A DNA stretch of 30,039 nt from CAADGL01 sp964643885 (GTDB lineage Bacteria; Planctomycetota; Phycisphaerae; UBA1845; Fen-1342): positions 1-30,039 of the forward strand of contig CAZXUI010000058.1 of the NCBI GenBank assembly GCA_964643885.1, written 5' to 3'. The translations under genes and the position numbers were made by a program. Below the pieces are notes generated by a model. It did no database searches, was not told the origin of the DNA, and worked only from the letters and a program-made list of their open reading frames with translations. Below are positions 15,833 to 23,406 of this stretch, piece after piece. Each line of letters starts with the position of its first letter. The stretch's first letter is position 1.

Positions 15833-16729
15833 ATGAGCAGCCGTCCCTCGGCCTGGCGACGACTTCGCGGCAATCGCCCGGCGGTCGTCAGTCTCGGCTT
15901 GCTGCTGCTGGCCGCGCTGGCGTGTTTCGCGTCTCTCCCGCACACAGCGGACGCGATGCGGACGCAGAACCTGCCCGCCGCGCGGCAGCCTCCATCCCTG
16001 GAACATCCTCTGGGTACCGATCCGCTGGGGCGCGATCTGCTCGCGCGGACGCTCTACGGCGGGGCGATCTCGCTCTTCCTCGGGCTGCTCGCCGCGAGCG
16101 TTGCGGTGGGGCTGGGGACGGCCTACGGGCTCGTGTCCGGCTACGCGGGCGGCCGGCTGGATCGCGTGCTGATGCGGATCGTGGACGTGATCTACGCCTT
16201 GCCGACGCTGCTGCTGGTGATGCTGCTGACCGTGTCCCTGGGCGCCTGGCTGGCGCGGGTGCCGGCGATCGGAGCGGAGTGGGCCCGCTTCTGGGTACTC
16301 GCCGTGGCGATCGGGTGCGCGAGCTGGCTGACGGTGGCGCGGGTGGTCCGCGGGCAGGTGCTTTCGCTGCGCGAGCAGCCGTACATCGAGGCGGCGCGGG
16401 CGCTGGGGTTGCCGACGTGGCGGATCCTGCTGCGGCACGTCCTGCCGGGACTCAGCGGGCCGATCATCGTGTTTGCGACGCTGACCGTGCCGCAGGCGAT
16501 TCTCCAGGAATCGTTCCTGAGCTTCCTGGGCGTCGGGATTCAGGCGCCGCACGCGACCTGGGGCTCGCTGGCGGCCGAGGGGGTGCGCGCTCTGAATCCG
16601 GTCCGGGTCGACTGGTGGCTGCCGCTGTTTCCGTGTGCGGCTCTGTCCGTCACGCTGCTGGCGCTCAACCTGCTCGGCGACGGCTTGCGGGACGCGCTGG
16701 ACGTGCGGTCTCGGCGGCCGGGCGGCTGA
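15833..16729 (+). CDS. ABC transporter permease, DppC/OppC type
   Basis: The 298-residue inner-membrane protein matches the second permease of oligopeptide/dipeptide/nickel ABC importers. After the first membrane helix (18-34) and a periplasmic segment comes HPLGTDPLGRDLLARTLYGG (58-77), the family hallmark. The coupling-helix EAA loop EQPYIEAARALGLPTWRILLRHVLPG lies at about 182-207, and QESFLSFLGVGIQAP (about 223-237) and the C-terminal LNLLGDGLRDALDVR are also typical. No DppB partner, ATPase or binding protein is next to it, so it must pair with products encoded elsewhere or be the last survivor of a system. There is no ribosome binding site. A tRNA gene follows 86 bp downstream. Confidence 0.9.
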   Translation: MSSRPSAWRRLRGNRPAVVSLGLLLLAALACFASLPHTADAMRTQNLPAARQPPSLEHPLGTDPLGRDLLARTLYGGAISLFLGLLAASVAVGLGTAYGLVSGYAGGRLDRVLMRIVDVIYALPTLLLVMLLTVSLGAWLARVPAIGAEWARFWVLAVAIGCASWLTVARVVRGQVLSLREQPYIEAARALGLPTWRILLRHVLPGLSGPIIVFATLTVPQAILQESFLSFLGVGIQAPHATWGSLAAEGVRALNPVRVDWWLPLFPCAALSVTLLALNLLGDGLRDALDVRSRRPGG

Positions 16730-16772
16730 GCGAAAAGGGCCGGCTTTCGGCCGCTTCGGCGGGAACTGGGGC

Positions 16773-16801
16773 TTGATCGCTCCGCCGGCCGATCATAGAC
16801 T
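16773..16801 (+). promoter_or_regulatory. promoter of tRNA-Gln
   Basis: TTGATC (16773-16778), a 17-bp spacer and TAGACT (16796-16801) end 14 bp before the tRNA. The arrangement is the same as that before tRNA-Thr at 22774, which supports both. Confidence 0.6.
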
Positions 16802-16815
16802 CATGGGCCGCCCGA

Positions 16816-16886
16816 TGGGGATTGGTGTAACGGTAGCACGACTGGCTCTGGACCAGTTAGTCTAGGTTCGAATCCTAGATCCCCAG
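16816..16886 (+). tRNA. tRNA-Gln (anticodon CUG)
   Basis: The 71-nt cloverleaf has acceptor stem TGGGGAT/ATCCCCA, a 3-bp D stem (GTG/CAC), anticodon stem ACTGG/CCAGT with loop CTCTGGA (anticodon CTG, reading CAG), a 4-nt variable loop, T stem CTAGG/CCTAG with loop TTCGAAT, and discriminator G. CCA is not encoded. The U1-A72 first pair is usual for tRNA-Gln. Confidence 0.97.
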
Positions 16887-17216
16887 TTTTCCCGGACTGA
16901 TCATCAGGAGAGGTGCGAGTCGAGCGGTGCTCTGCGCCGAGCGCGCGGCCCGGCCGCTGCGGGATGCGCTGCTTCTTGCCGGGGGGAGGCGACGCGGCAC
17001 CGTCCGCGGCCCGCGCCGGCACAGCGGCCACCGCCGCCCGAGGGGGCGAGCGCCGCGCTGAATTGCGTTAAACCGTTCTGAGCAAGACGGTTGTGATGTC
17101 CGGAAACTCGCTGGCGGGTGCCTGGGATCGGTGTTGAGCGGGCGGGTGCCGGTTTCGGCGGCGGAGGCGGTAAACCCGAAAAGTCGTCGAAATAGTCCTG
17201 TCGTCTGAAATTCTTC
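16887..17216. other. 330-bp intergenic stretch after tRNA-Gln
   Basis: No gene or convincing RNA structure is seen. TTTTCCC directly follows the tRNA. A hairpin AACCGT (17071-17076)/ACGGTT (17087-17092) with a 10-nt loop is the only clear inverted repeat. The last 60 bp are AT-richer and lead into the promoter at 17217. Confidence 0.4.
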
Positions 17217-17246
17217 TTGACAGTTACGGGGGTGGCGTGCTTAAAT
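17217..17246 (+). promoter_or_regulatory. sigma70-type promoter of the PEP-CTERM gene
   Basis: Consensus TTGACA (17217-17222) is followed after 18 bp by TTAAAT (17241-17246). The predicted transcript has a leader of about 160 nt before the ATG at 17413. That leader contains a GTAGAG/CTCTAC hairpin near 17254-17281, a T6 run at 17337-17342 and a GGAGGAGAGG ribosome binding site. Confidence 0.6.
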
Positions 17247-17412
17247 TGGGTCTGTAGAGAGTTGGGAGAGAAGGCCTCTACCCCATCAATTCCTGATGTA
17301 GCGGCATCGTCCGGCTCTCGGTCTGTGACGTTCGGGTTTTTTGATCAGGCATGTTCTTAGGAAGCGTGCTGGCGCTGTGAACGCAGCTCACACGCGGAGG
17401 AGAGGGTCTAAC

Positions 17413-18063
17413 ATGAAGAAACTGCTTGCAAGCGCTCTGGTTCTTACCGCCTTCGCCGCCGTTGCTTCGGCGAAGGAAACCGGCAATCTCTGGCACGTCA
17501 GCGCCGACGGCGTGTCGGGCACGTTCAATCCGCAGCCGGGTCCCGGCCGCGACGGCCCGATTTGCGACATCACTTTCGGCAGCAACATCGATTCGTGGGA
17601 CCTGCTGAGCGATCCGGACAACCTGGTGTTCGACATCAACCTGGCCCGCGACTGCTTCGGCCTGCCGGATGGCACGGCGATCAGCATGAACGGCATCGGC
17701 TGGGATGTGACGCTGAACGCGTTCTCGCCGAGCTGGCTCAGCGAGCTGTCCGTGTACTTCGATGACACCATCGCTCCGGACGGTTTCGGCCTGTTCCTGC
17801 GCCCCGGCGTCGCGGATAGCTTCCCCGGCACCGGCACGTACAGCAGCGGTGGCATCATCAAGCTCGACGACGTCGGCATTCCGAACGTCGACCTGCCGAA
17901 CGGCCACCTGCGGCTTGAGTTCCATGAGACCTTCGACGACTTCGCCAACGGCGTCGACGGCAACTGGAAGGAAGGCAGCATCCTGCACGTCCAGATCGTT
18001 CCCGAGCCGGCGACCCTGTCGCTGCTGGCTCTGGGCGGCCTGGCCCTGATCCGTCGTCGCTAA
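17413..18063 (+). CDS. PEP-CTERM sorting domain protein of unknown function
   Basis: The 216-residue exported protein begins with a clean signal peptide (MKKLLASALVLTAFAAVASA, cleavage after residue 20) and ends with a PEP-CTERM tail: VPEP, a hydrophobic helix LSLLALGGLAL and the basic RRR terminus. This tail is recognised by exosortase-type systems and marks the protein for surface attachment or export. The body (20-190) is rich in Asp, Gly and aromatic residues, looks all-beta and matches no enzyme motif that I recognise. The ribosome binding site GGAGGAGAGG precedes the ATG. It is a single-gene unit, with its own promoter at 17217 and terminator at 18115. No exosortase gene is in the window. 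Confidence 0.9.
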   Translation: MKKLLASALVLTAFAAVASAKETGNLWHVSADGVSGTFNPQPGPGRDGPICDITFGSNIDSWDLLSDPDNLVFDINLARDCFGLPDGTAISMNGIGWDVTLNAFSPSWLSELSVYFDDTIAPDGFGLFLRPGVADSFPGTGTYSSGGIIKLDDVGIPNVDLPNGHLRLEFHETFDDFANGVDGNWKEGSILHVQIVPEPATLSLLALGGLALIRRR

Positions 18064-18114
18064 GACGCCGCATCAGGCGCGGAGCAGACCTCCGCGTCAG
18101 AGGTAGACTGATCT

Positions 18115-18158
18115 CCGGGGAGGCGTTCGATACCGAGCGTCTCCCCGGTTCCTTTTCC
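18115..18158 (+). terminator. Rho-independent terminator of the PEP-CTERM gene
   Basis: The 15-nt arm 18115-18129 pairs with 18134-18148 through 13 Watson-Crick pairs and two G-U pairs around a 4-nt loop, then a pyrimidine/T-rich tail (TTCCTTTTCC). Confidence 0.8.
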
Positions 18159-18259
18159 GCGACCCGCTCCCTTGCTTCGAGCTCGTCCGCAGAATCGCCA
18201 CCAGGCCGGCGCAGGGCCGTGCTACGTCCGATAGCGCCTGCGTCATTCCGCGCTGCGGG

Positions 18260-18288
18260 TTGGAACGCAGCGCCGAGCGGGCTATCAT
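18260..18288 (+). promoter_or_regulatory. promoter of the Cys-rich dockerin-like gene
   Basis: TTGGAA (18260-18265), a 17-bp spacer and TATCAT (18283-18288) predict initiation near 18295, about 34 nt before the ATG at 18329. This also rules out using the in-frame TTG at 18260 as a start. Confidence 0.5.
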
Positions 18289-18328
18289 CGAGTGGCGGCT
18301 GGGAGCCGATCGCCTCGAGGACCTCTGC

Positions 18329-19924
18329 ATGAGCGCACGTCGACTGCATTGCGCGGCCATGGACCGCGCCCGCATGCTCTATACGCATCTGGTCGCCCTG
18401 ACGGCGGCGGCGGCTCTGACGGCCGGTTCCGCGGCCGGACAGACGCTCGGCGGCGGCTCGGCGCGGGTGTCCGATCCGGCCCGGCCGCAGGTGCCGGTCA
18501 AGCTCGACTCGATGTACTACTACTACGTCACGCCGAGCGAGACGAACTCCGGGCAGGGGCCGTTTCGAGGTTGCAGCCAGGTCTCGACGCACACGGACGC
18601 GCTCTTCGAGGGCGATACGTACGTCGCGCAGGGCGGCTTCGCGGAGCAGGAGGTCGCGGCGGCGTCCTACACGATTCCGGCCGACGCGTTTCCGATCAAG
18701 ATCGAGCTGATCGAGATGATCTTCGTGACGGTCGACACCGTCGTACCGACGACCACGCGCTGGTCGGTGATGGTGTGGGACGGCACGCCCACGAACGGAA
18801 CGCTTGTCGCGACCTACTCGTCGGACGGGCTGCTGCTCCCGCATCTGGAGCTGCCGCCGGGCACGAACGGAGCGAACATCGCCTTCGGGATCGATCCGAG
18901 CGACCCAGAGCAGATCATCATCAACAACACGAGCGGGACGAACACGTTCACGGTCGGCTACCGCATCGACGAGCACAACAATCAGACGCAGAATCCGTGC
19001 TTCGTGCCGCCGCCGAGCGACTCGAACGCGTTTCCGGTGACGGACTTCACGGGCCTGGCCGCGCCGGCCGGCAACTGGCTGTTCGGTGTGAACTGCGGCC
19101 AATTCGGCTGCCCGCCGAACGGCGGCTGGGCGACCTTTTCGCAGCTCGCGGTCGGGTGCCGGCCGAGCGGCGACTGGGTGATCCGGGCGACGTGGTCTCC
19201 GACGAGCTGCCAGCCGGGGGCGGGGGCGTGCTGCCTGCCCGATGGCGAGTGCGAGACGCGGCTGGCGAGCGATTGCGCGGCCGCGGGCGGCGTCTATCAG
19301 GGAGACGGCGTGAGCTGCGGCACGGTGAATTGCCCGGAGCCGACGGGGGCGTGCTGCTTCGGGTCGTCCTGCCTGAATCTGTCGGAGGCCGACTGCTTGA
19401 TGGCGGACGGCGTCTATCTCGGGAACGGGACGGCGTGTGCGTCCGGCAACTCGTGCCCGACCGGCGCGTGCTGCCTGCCGGACGGGAGCTGTCTGGACGG
19501 ACTTTCAGCCGGGCAGTGCAAGGACCTCGGCGGAACGTTCTGGGGCGTGGGGACGGAGTGTGCGACGGCGGGCTGTCCGCAGCCGCTGGGGGCGTGCTGT
19601 CTTGCGACCGGGGGCTGCCTGCGGCTGAGCGAGGATGACTGCGGCATCATTCCTGACAGCTTCTGGGCCGGCGACGGGACGACCTGCGCGGACAACAACG
19701 GCAACGGGCAGGCCGACGATTGCGAGTCGCCGGCGTGCCCCGGCGACGTGACGGGCGACCTGGTGGTCGACTTCGACGATCTGGTCGCGTTCCTGGCCGC
19801 CTATTCTCGGTGCGACGGTGACCCGGGGTATGACCCGCGGGCGGACCTGGACGGCGACCTTTGCGTCGACTTTGCGGACCTGGTGGCGCTGCTGGCGACC
19901 TACGGCTCGACCTGCGGACCCTGA
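18329..19924 (+). CDS. secreted protein with four Cys-rich GACC repeats and dockerin-like end
   Basis: The 531-residue product has a signal peptide (hydrophobic 20-36, cleavage near SAAGQ), an all-beta-looking N-terminal domain of about 250 residues with no recognised function, then four tandem Cys-rich repeats starting at about 299, 340, 379 and 421. Each opens with GACC, followed by a second Cys segment, a D/Q-C, a G-V/T-Y/F-x-G turn, then further cysteines; they are probably disulfide-stapled modules. Residues 470-531 carry two calcium-loop-like dockerin segments (DVTGDLVVDFDDL and DLDGDLCVDFADL). This architecture is common among planctomycete secreted proteins. The ATG at 18329 has GAGG 8 nt upstream; ATG 18359 is a weaker alternative. 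The last 25 bp overlap the end of the convergent gene. Confidence 0.85.
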   Translation: MSARRLHCAAMDRARMLYTHLVALTAAAALTAGSAAGQTLGGGSARVSDPARPQVPVKLDSMYYYYVTPSETNSGQGPFRGCSQVSTHTDALFEGDTYVAQGGFAEQEVAAASYTIPADAFPIKIELIEMIFVTVDTVVPTTTRWSVMVWDGTPTNGTLVATYSSDGLLLPHLELPPGTNGANIAFGIDPSDPEQIIINNTSGTNTFTVGYRIDEHNNQTQNPCFVPPPSDSNAFPVTDFTGLAAPAGNWLFGVNCGQFGCPPNGGWATFSQLAVGCRPSGDWVIRATWSPTSCQPGAGACCLPDGECETRLASDCAAAGGVYQGDGVSCGTVNCPEPTGACCFGSSCLNLSEADCLMADGVYLGNGTACASGNSCPTGACCLPDGSCLDGLSAGQCKDLGGTFWGVGTECATAGCPQPLGACCLATGGCLRLSEDDCGIIPDSFWAGDGTTCADNNGNGQADDCESPACPGDVTGDLVVDFDDLVAFLAAYSRCDGDPGYDPRADLDGDLCVDFADLVALLATYGSTCGP

Positions 19925-21630
19925 CCGGCCGGGGCGGGACCGAAGCGGATGATATCGATCTGCTGCGTGACGATGCCGCGCTTGCGCTCGAGCTCGTGCG
20001 GGCGCTGCTCGCCGGGGCCGAGGCGCGAGGTGGCGGCCTCCAGGTAGTCCTTCCAGAGCTGGTCGATCGCTGCGTGGGTGGCGCCGTATTGGGCGAACTC
20101 CCGGCGATAGGCCTCGTGCTTGCGGCGGAACTCCTCTCCCCAATAGAAGAGCAGCCAGACGGTCTGATCCTCGCGCCGTCGCGCGAGCGACTCGGGTGGC
20201 GGTGACCATTCGAGCGGGGCGGCGACGAAGCGGGTCAGGTAGTAGATGAGCTGCGCACCGTCGCCGCGCCACGGCGCGATGAACGGAGCGTAGGGCACAT
20301 CCGGGTCGATCGCATTGAAGATGATGAAGCGGTCGTCGGGGCGGACCTCCTGCCCGAGCGTGGTGACGACGCGGCGGGCCTCGGCGTTGGCCTGTTTCTT
20401 GAACGGTTCGATCAGGTCGCGGACGGCGCTGCCGGCGGCGATGACGACGAAAACGGCGGCGGCGACTCGCAGCGCGCCGCGGCGATGCGGCGCGGCGACG
20501 TAGCGATGCAGCAGCGCCGCCAGGCCGAGCCCCGCCAGCAGGCAGAAGGCCGGCGCCATGAACATGCTCGTGCGGACGGTGCCGCCGTAGGGGTACTTCT
20601 CGGCCGCCGCGGCGATGAAGTTGAAGAGCAGCGGGCCGAGCAGCAGCAGGAGCAGGTCGCGGCGGCGCGAGCGCCACAGCGCGGCCGCCCCGGCGATGAC
20701 CAGCACGAGCGTGATCAGGCTGCCGCCGTTCTTGCCGCCGACGGGGTAGGCGAGCATGTTGCCGGTGTGGATCAGGATCGCCCAGATCGGCAGCTTCCAC
20801 GGTTCGCCGACCGGCGGAAAGGCCTGCTGCCACATGTCGATCAGCTTGATGCGGGCCGCGGCCTCAGCGTGAGGGTGTGCGTACAAGAAATACATGACGA
20901 GAAAGCTGGCCGCGGAGACGACGCCGACGCCGACCAGGCCGCCGATCGTCAGGACGCTCGGCCGGCGTGCCGCGACCGCGAGCAGCATCAGGCCGACGCC
21001 GCCAATGACAAACGTGGCCGGATAGGAGCACCAGGGGGCGACGGCGACGAGCAGAATCATCAGCAGCCAGCGCGGCACGCTCGTCGGCCGGGCACGCAGC
21101 GCCATGCCGGCCGCCAGCAGGCTCGTCGCGACCAGCAGATCGAGCGAGTAGGGCTTCACTTCACAGGCGTGACGGATCGGATAGTACGCCGCGGCGAGGA
21201 ATGCGACGGCCAGGAGCGTCGTGCGGCGGCTGAAGTTCCAGCGCAGGGCGCCCCACAGCAGGGCCAGCGCGGCGACGTCGCTGGCGAGCGAGACGAAGCG
21301 CAGGGCGTATTCGGAGAGGCCGGCCAGGCGGGTGACGGTCAGCGTCGCCCATGAAAAAGCGAGCGGGACGATCTGGCCATACAGCAGCGGCGAGAACAGG
21401 TCGGCGTACGTCGGCGGGCCGGCGCCGTCCGGGCGCGGCAGGAAGTTGACCGCCACGAAGGCCTCGTCGCCCCAGAGCGGGAAGTTGAGCAGATAGCGGA
21501 CAAGCCGTGCGGTCAGGCCGGCCGCGAGAATGACCACGAGCAGGTGTCTCGCGGACGGGCGCGGGGAGCGGCCCACGAATCGCAGGAAGGCCTCGAGCCG
21601 GGCGCGGTGCACGTTCATGCGGGGCGGCAT
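19900..21630 (-). CDS. GT39-like integral membrane glycosyltransferase family protein
   Basis: The 576-residue protein has a basic N terminus, then about ten to twelve hydrophobic helices (28-420) and a soluble C-terminal domain (420-576). LNFPLWGDEAFVAVNFL (48-64) contains the Asp55-Glu56 pair in the first extracytoplasmic loop where GT-C enzymes such as ArnT/PMT-like GT39 proteins keep their catalytic acid. HACEVKPYSLDLL (about 154-166) is another typical loop. A polyprenyl-phosphate-sugar dependent transferase is therefore likely, with unknown acceptor. It follows the ROK kinase by 81 bp on the same strand and could be co-transcribed. The start is uncertain: ATG 21630 has AAGGA directly adjacent, whereas ATG 21618 has it 12 nt away. 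Its stop lies inside the end of the opposite-strand gene. Confidence 0.75.
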   Translation of the reverse strand: MPPRMNVHRARLEAFLRFVGRSPRPSARHLLVVILAAGLTARLVRYLLNFPLWGDEAFVAVNFLPRPDGAGPPTYADLFSPLLYGQIVPLAFSWATLTVTRLAGLSEYALRFVSLASDVAALALLWGALRWNFSRRTTLLAVAFLAAAYYPIRHACEVKPYSLDLLVATSLLAAGMALRARPTSVPRWLLMILLVAVAPWCSYPATFVIGGVGLMLLAVAARRPSVLTIGGLVGVGVVSAASFLVMYFLYAHPHAEAAARIKLIDMWQQAFPPVGEPWKLPIWAILIHTGNMLAYPVGGKNGGSLITLVLVIAGAAALWRSRRRDLLLLLLGPLLFNFIAAAAEKYPYGGTVRTSMFMAPAFCLLAGLGLAALLHRYVAAPHRRGALRVAAAVFVVIAAGSAVRDLIEPFKKQANAEARRVVTTLGQEVRPDDRFIIFNAIDPDVPYAPFIAPWRGDGAQLIYYLTRFVAAPLEWSPPPESLARRREDQTVWLLFYWGEEFRRKHEAYRREFAQYGATHAAIDQLWKDYLEAATSRLGPGEQRPHELERKRGIVTQQIDIIRFGPAPAGQGPQVEP

Positions 21631-21711
21631 TCCTTCGTAAGGGGGCCTGTCTTCGCGCAGCAGGACGGCACATTCGGCGGCGCCTGCCGCGGCGGACGCG
21701 GGAAGTATAGG

Positions 21712-22662
21712 TCAAGCGGACACATCGAGCGCGGTTCGCGCGAGAGATGCCGCGCCGATCAGGCCGGCGTTGCCGCCCAGCCGGGCGAGCTCGATCGCCG
21801 GCCGATCCGGCGCGATCCGCCACGACAGCTCGTCGAAGTGACGGCGGACGGGTTCCAGCAAGGCCGCACCGGCATTGATCAACCCGCCGGCCAGGACGAC
21901 GAGCTGCGGGTTGACCAGGTGCTGGAGGTTCACACAGCCCAGCGCCAGCACGCGGCAGGCCTCATCCCAGACGCGGGTCGCATCCGCGTCACCCGCCTCC
22001 ATCGCACGCTGCACGTCCTCCGCCGTCGAGGGCGCGCCCACGGCGGAACCGCGGCCGCCTTTCGCTTCCAGCCAGCGTTCGCCGATCGCGGCGGCCGACG
22101 CATAGCGTTCAAGGCAGCCGCGCTGGCCGCAGGGACAGGCCCGGCCGTCGGGGATGACGATCATGTGGCCGACCTCGCCGGCGCTGTCGAAGCTGCCGCG
22201 CCACAGCCGGCCGTCGAGGATGATGCCGCCGCCGACGCCGGTCCCGAGCGTGAGCATGACCATCGTGTCGACGTCGCGTCCGGCGCCGGAGAAGAACTCG
22301 CCGTAGGCGGCGGCGTTGGCGTCGTTCTCGAGGCAGACGGGGATGTTCAGGGCCTCCTGGAGCCGGGAACGGATCGGTACGTTGACCCAGCCGGGCAGGT
22401 TCGGTGCATGGAAGACGATTCCCTGCTTGTGCGAGAGCGGACCGGGCACGCCGATGCCGAGTGCGACGACGCGCCCGCCCGCGGCCGGGTCGTTCATCAG
22501 CGCCCGGGCCAGCTCGACGATGCGGGCCAGCACGTGCTCGCAGCCGCGCTCGGCCTGCGTATCGATCTCGCGCCGCGCCAGCACGTTGCCCGCGGGGTCG
22601 ACCAGGCCGGCCTTGATGTTCGTGCCGCCGACGTCGATTCCGAGTGTGGGTGTGTCGCGCAT
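21712..22662 (-). CDS. ROK family sugar kinase (glucokinase-like)
   Basis: The 316-residue cytoplasmic kinase is predicted to phosphorylate glucose or a related hexose with ATP. The phosphate-binding motif is GIDVGGTNIKAG (8-19), the sugar site is ENDANAAAYGE (112-122) with catalytic Asp114, and the ROK signature is GEVGHM (162-167) with Glu163 and zinc ligand His166. The zinc cluster is CPCGQRGCLE, with Cys176, Cys178 and Cys183. There is no N-terminal winged helix, so it is an enzyme rather than a ROK repressor. GGAGAG lies about 5 nt before the ATG. Glucose is the most common substrate of this length class, but N-acetyl-mannosamine, fructose or allose kinases look similar. Confidence 0.93.
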   Translation of the reverse strand: MRDTPTLGIDVGGTNIKAGLVDPAGNVLARREIDTQAERGCEHVLARIVELARALMNDPAAGGRVVALGIGVPGPLSHKQGIVFHAPNLPGWVNVPIRSRLQEALNIPVCLENDANAAAYGEFFSGAGRDVDTMVMLTLGTGVGGGIILDGRLWRGSFDSAGEVGHMIVIPDGRACPCGQRGCLERYASAAAIGERWLEAKGGRGSAVGAPSTAEDVQRAMEAGDADATRVWDEACRVLALGCVNLQHLVNPQLVVLAGGLINAGAALLEPVRRHFDELSWRIAPDRPAIELARLGGNAGLIGAASLARTALDVSA

Positions 22663-22703
22663 CGGGCTCTCCGGCCGCGCAGCTTATGCTTGCGGCGGGC
22701 GCG

Positions 22704-22733
22704 ATTATCGATGCCGGGCGGGCCGGGCCGCAA
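22704..22733 (-). promoter_or_regulatory. possible promoter of the ROK kinase
   Basis: On the minus strand TTGCGG (22733-22728), an 18-bp spacer and GATAAT (22709-22704) lie 42 bp before the ATG. The -10 box is good, the -35 weak. Confidence 0.4.
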
Positions 22734-22773
22734 CCGCGTGGCGAGGCGTGAGCGGGGAATTCGAGGCGGCGGC

Positions 22774-22802
22774 TTGATTCCGCCGAAATCGTAATCTAAG
22801 CT
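22774..22802 (+). promoter_or_regulatory. promoter of tRNA-Thr
   Basis: TTGATT (22774-22779), a 17-bp spacer and TAAGCT (22797-22802) end 25 bp before the tRNA. The layout matches that of the tRNA-Gln promoter at 16773. Confidence 0.55.
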
Positions 22803-22827
22803 TAGGGGCTGTCGATTTGCGGTCGAC

Positions 22828-22899
22828 GCCGATGTAGCTCAACGGTAGAGCACAGCTTTCGTAAAGCTGGGGTTGAGGGTTCGAATCCCTCCATCGGCT
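22828..22899 (+). tRNA. tRNA-Thr (anticodon CGU)
   Basis: The 72-nt cloverleaf has acceptor stem GCCGATG/CATCGGC, D stem GCTC/GAGC, anticodon stem CAGCT/AGCTG with loop TTCGTAA (anticodon CGT, reading ACG), a 5-nt variable loop, T stem GAGGG/CCCTC with loop TTCGAAT, and discriminator T. CCA is not encoded. Confidence 0.97.
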
Positions 22900-23284
22900 T
22901 TCTCCAGAGCATAGAACCGGCGAAAGACAGGGCGGCGCGGGGGCATTGCCGCGCGGCGGCGATCTCGTGCTCCCGTGCGGGCGGCGGCCGAGATGGCCGG
23001 CGTGAAGGCCGGTCTGCCGCGCGATTCAAGAACGCGGTGATAGTCCGTCGAACGATCGAGAAGTCGGAGAGAGTGTGTGGGCTGCGATGCGGTTCATCCG
23101 CCGCGCGCGGCCGCGCCGGGGCGCGCATGACGGCGCCGGTGGCAGCGCGGCGGCCCGCGCGGCGCGCCGCAGAGTCCCCGACGGCGACGGATGTCGCGCG
23201 GCGGACCCGTCAAACTTTTTTCAAAAAGTTTCTCACAAGCTCTGGTGCGCGCCCGCCCCGCCGTGCTATAGATATAGCGACCTG
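22900..23284. other. intergenic stretch after tRNA-Thr, with an A/T hairpin
   Basis: No gene is supported. The striking element is a perfect inverted repeat AAACTTTTT (23212-23220)/AAAAAGTTT (23223-23231) with a 2-nt centre, in an otherwise very GC-rich context. For minus-strand transcription from elbB it could work as a weak terminator, although no separate U-run follows. A short AT palindrome (GCTATA-GA-TATAGC) lies at 23265-23278. Confidence 0.5.
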
Positions 23285-23392
23285 CGTCGTCCGACGTGCG
23301 TCACACACAGATAAACCGGCCGCTCCGCTGCGAGCGGCGATCCACGATGGAAGGTCTTATCCGCGCCACGGCTAGACCTTCCGTCTTTTTTT
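23285..23392 (+). ncRNA. candidate structured small RNA ending in an intrinsic terminator
   Basis: Three structures follow one another on the plus strand with no reading frame of note: CGTC/GACG (23285-23296), GCCGCTC (23319-23325)/GAGCGGC (23332-23338) with a 6-nt loop, and the terminator hairpin below. The nearest plus-strand gene upstream is the tRNA, almost 450 bp away, so the terminator needs another transcript. No -35/-10 pair was identified, so the 5' end is arbitrary. Confidence 0.25.
23346..23392 (+). terminator. Rho-independent terminator facing an opposite-strand gene
   Basis: The 12-nt arm 23346-23357 pairs with 23374-23385 (one G-T wobble) around a 16-nt loop, followed by seven T (23386-23392). 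Only plus-strand transcription would end here; the minus strand lacks a T-run after the hairpin. Confidence 0.75.
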
Positions 23393-23406
23393 GCGCTGCG
23401 CCCGCG

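Noticed and set aside
23265..23278. TATAGATATAG as a -10 box for the candidate small RNA
   Set aside because: No -35 element exists 15-19 bp upstream (the region is GC-only), so it was kept only as a palindrome.
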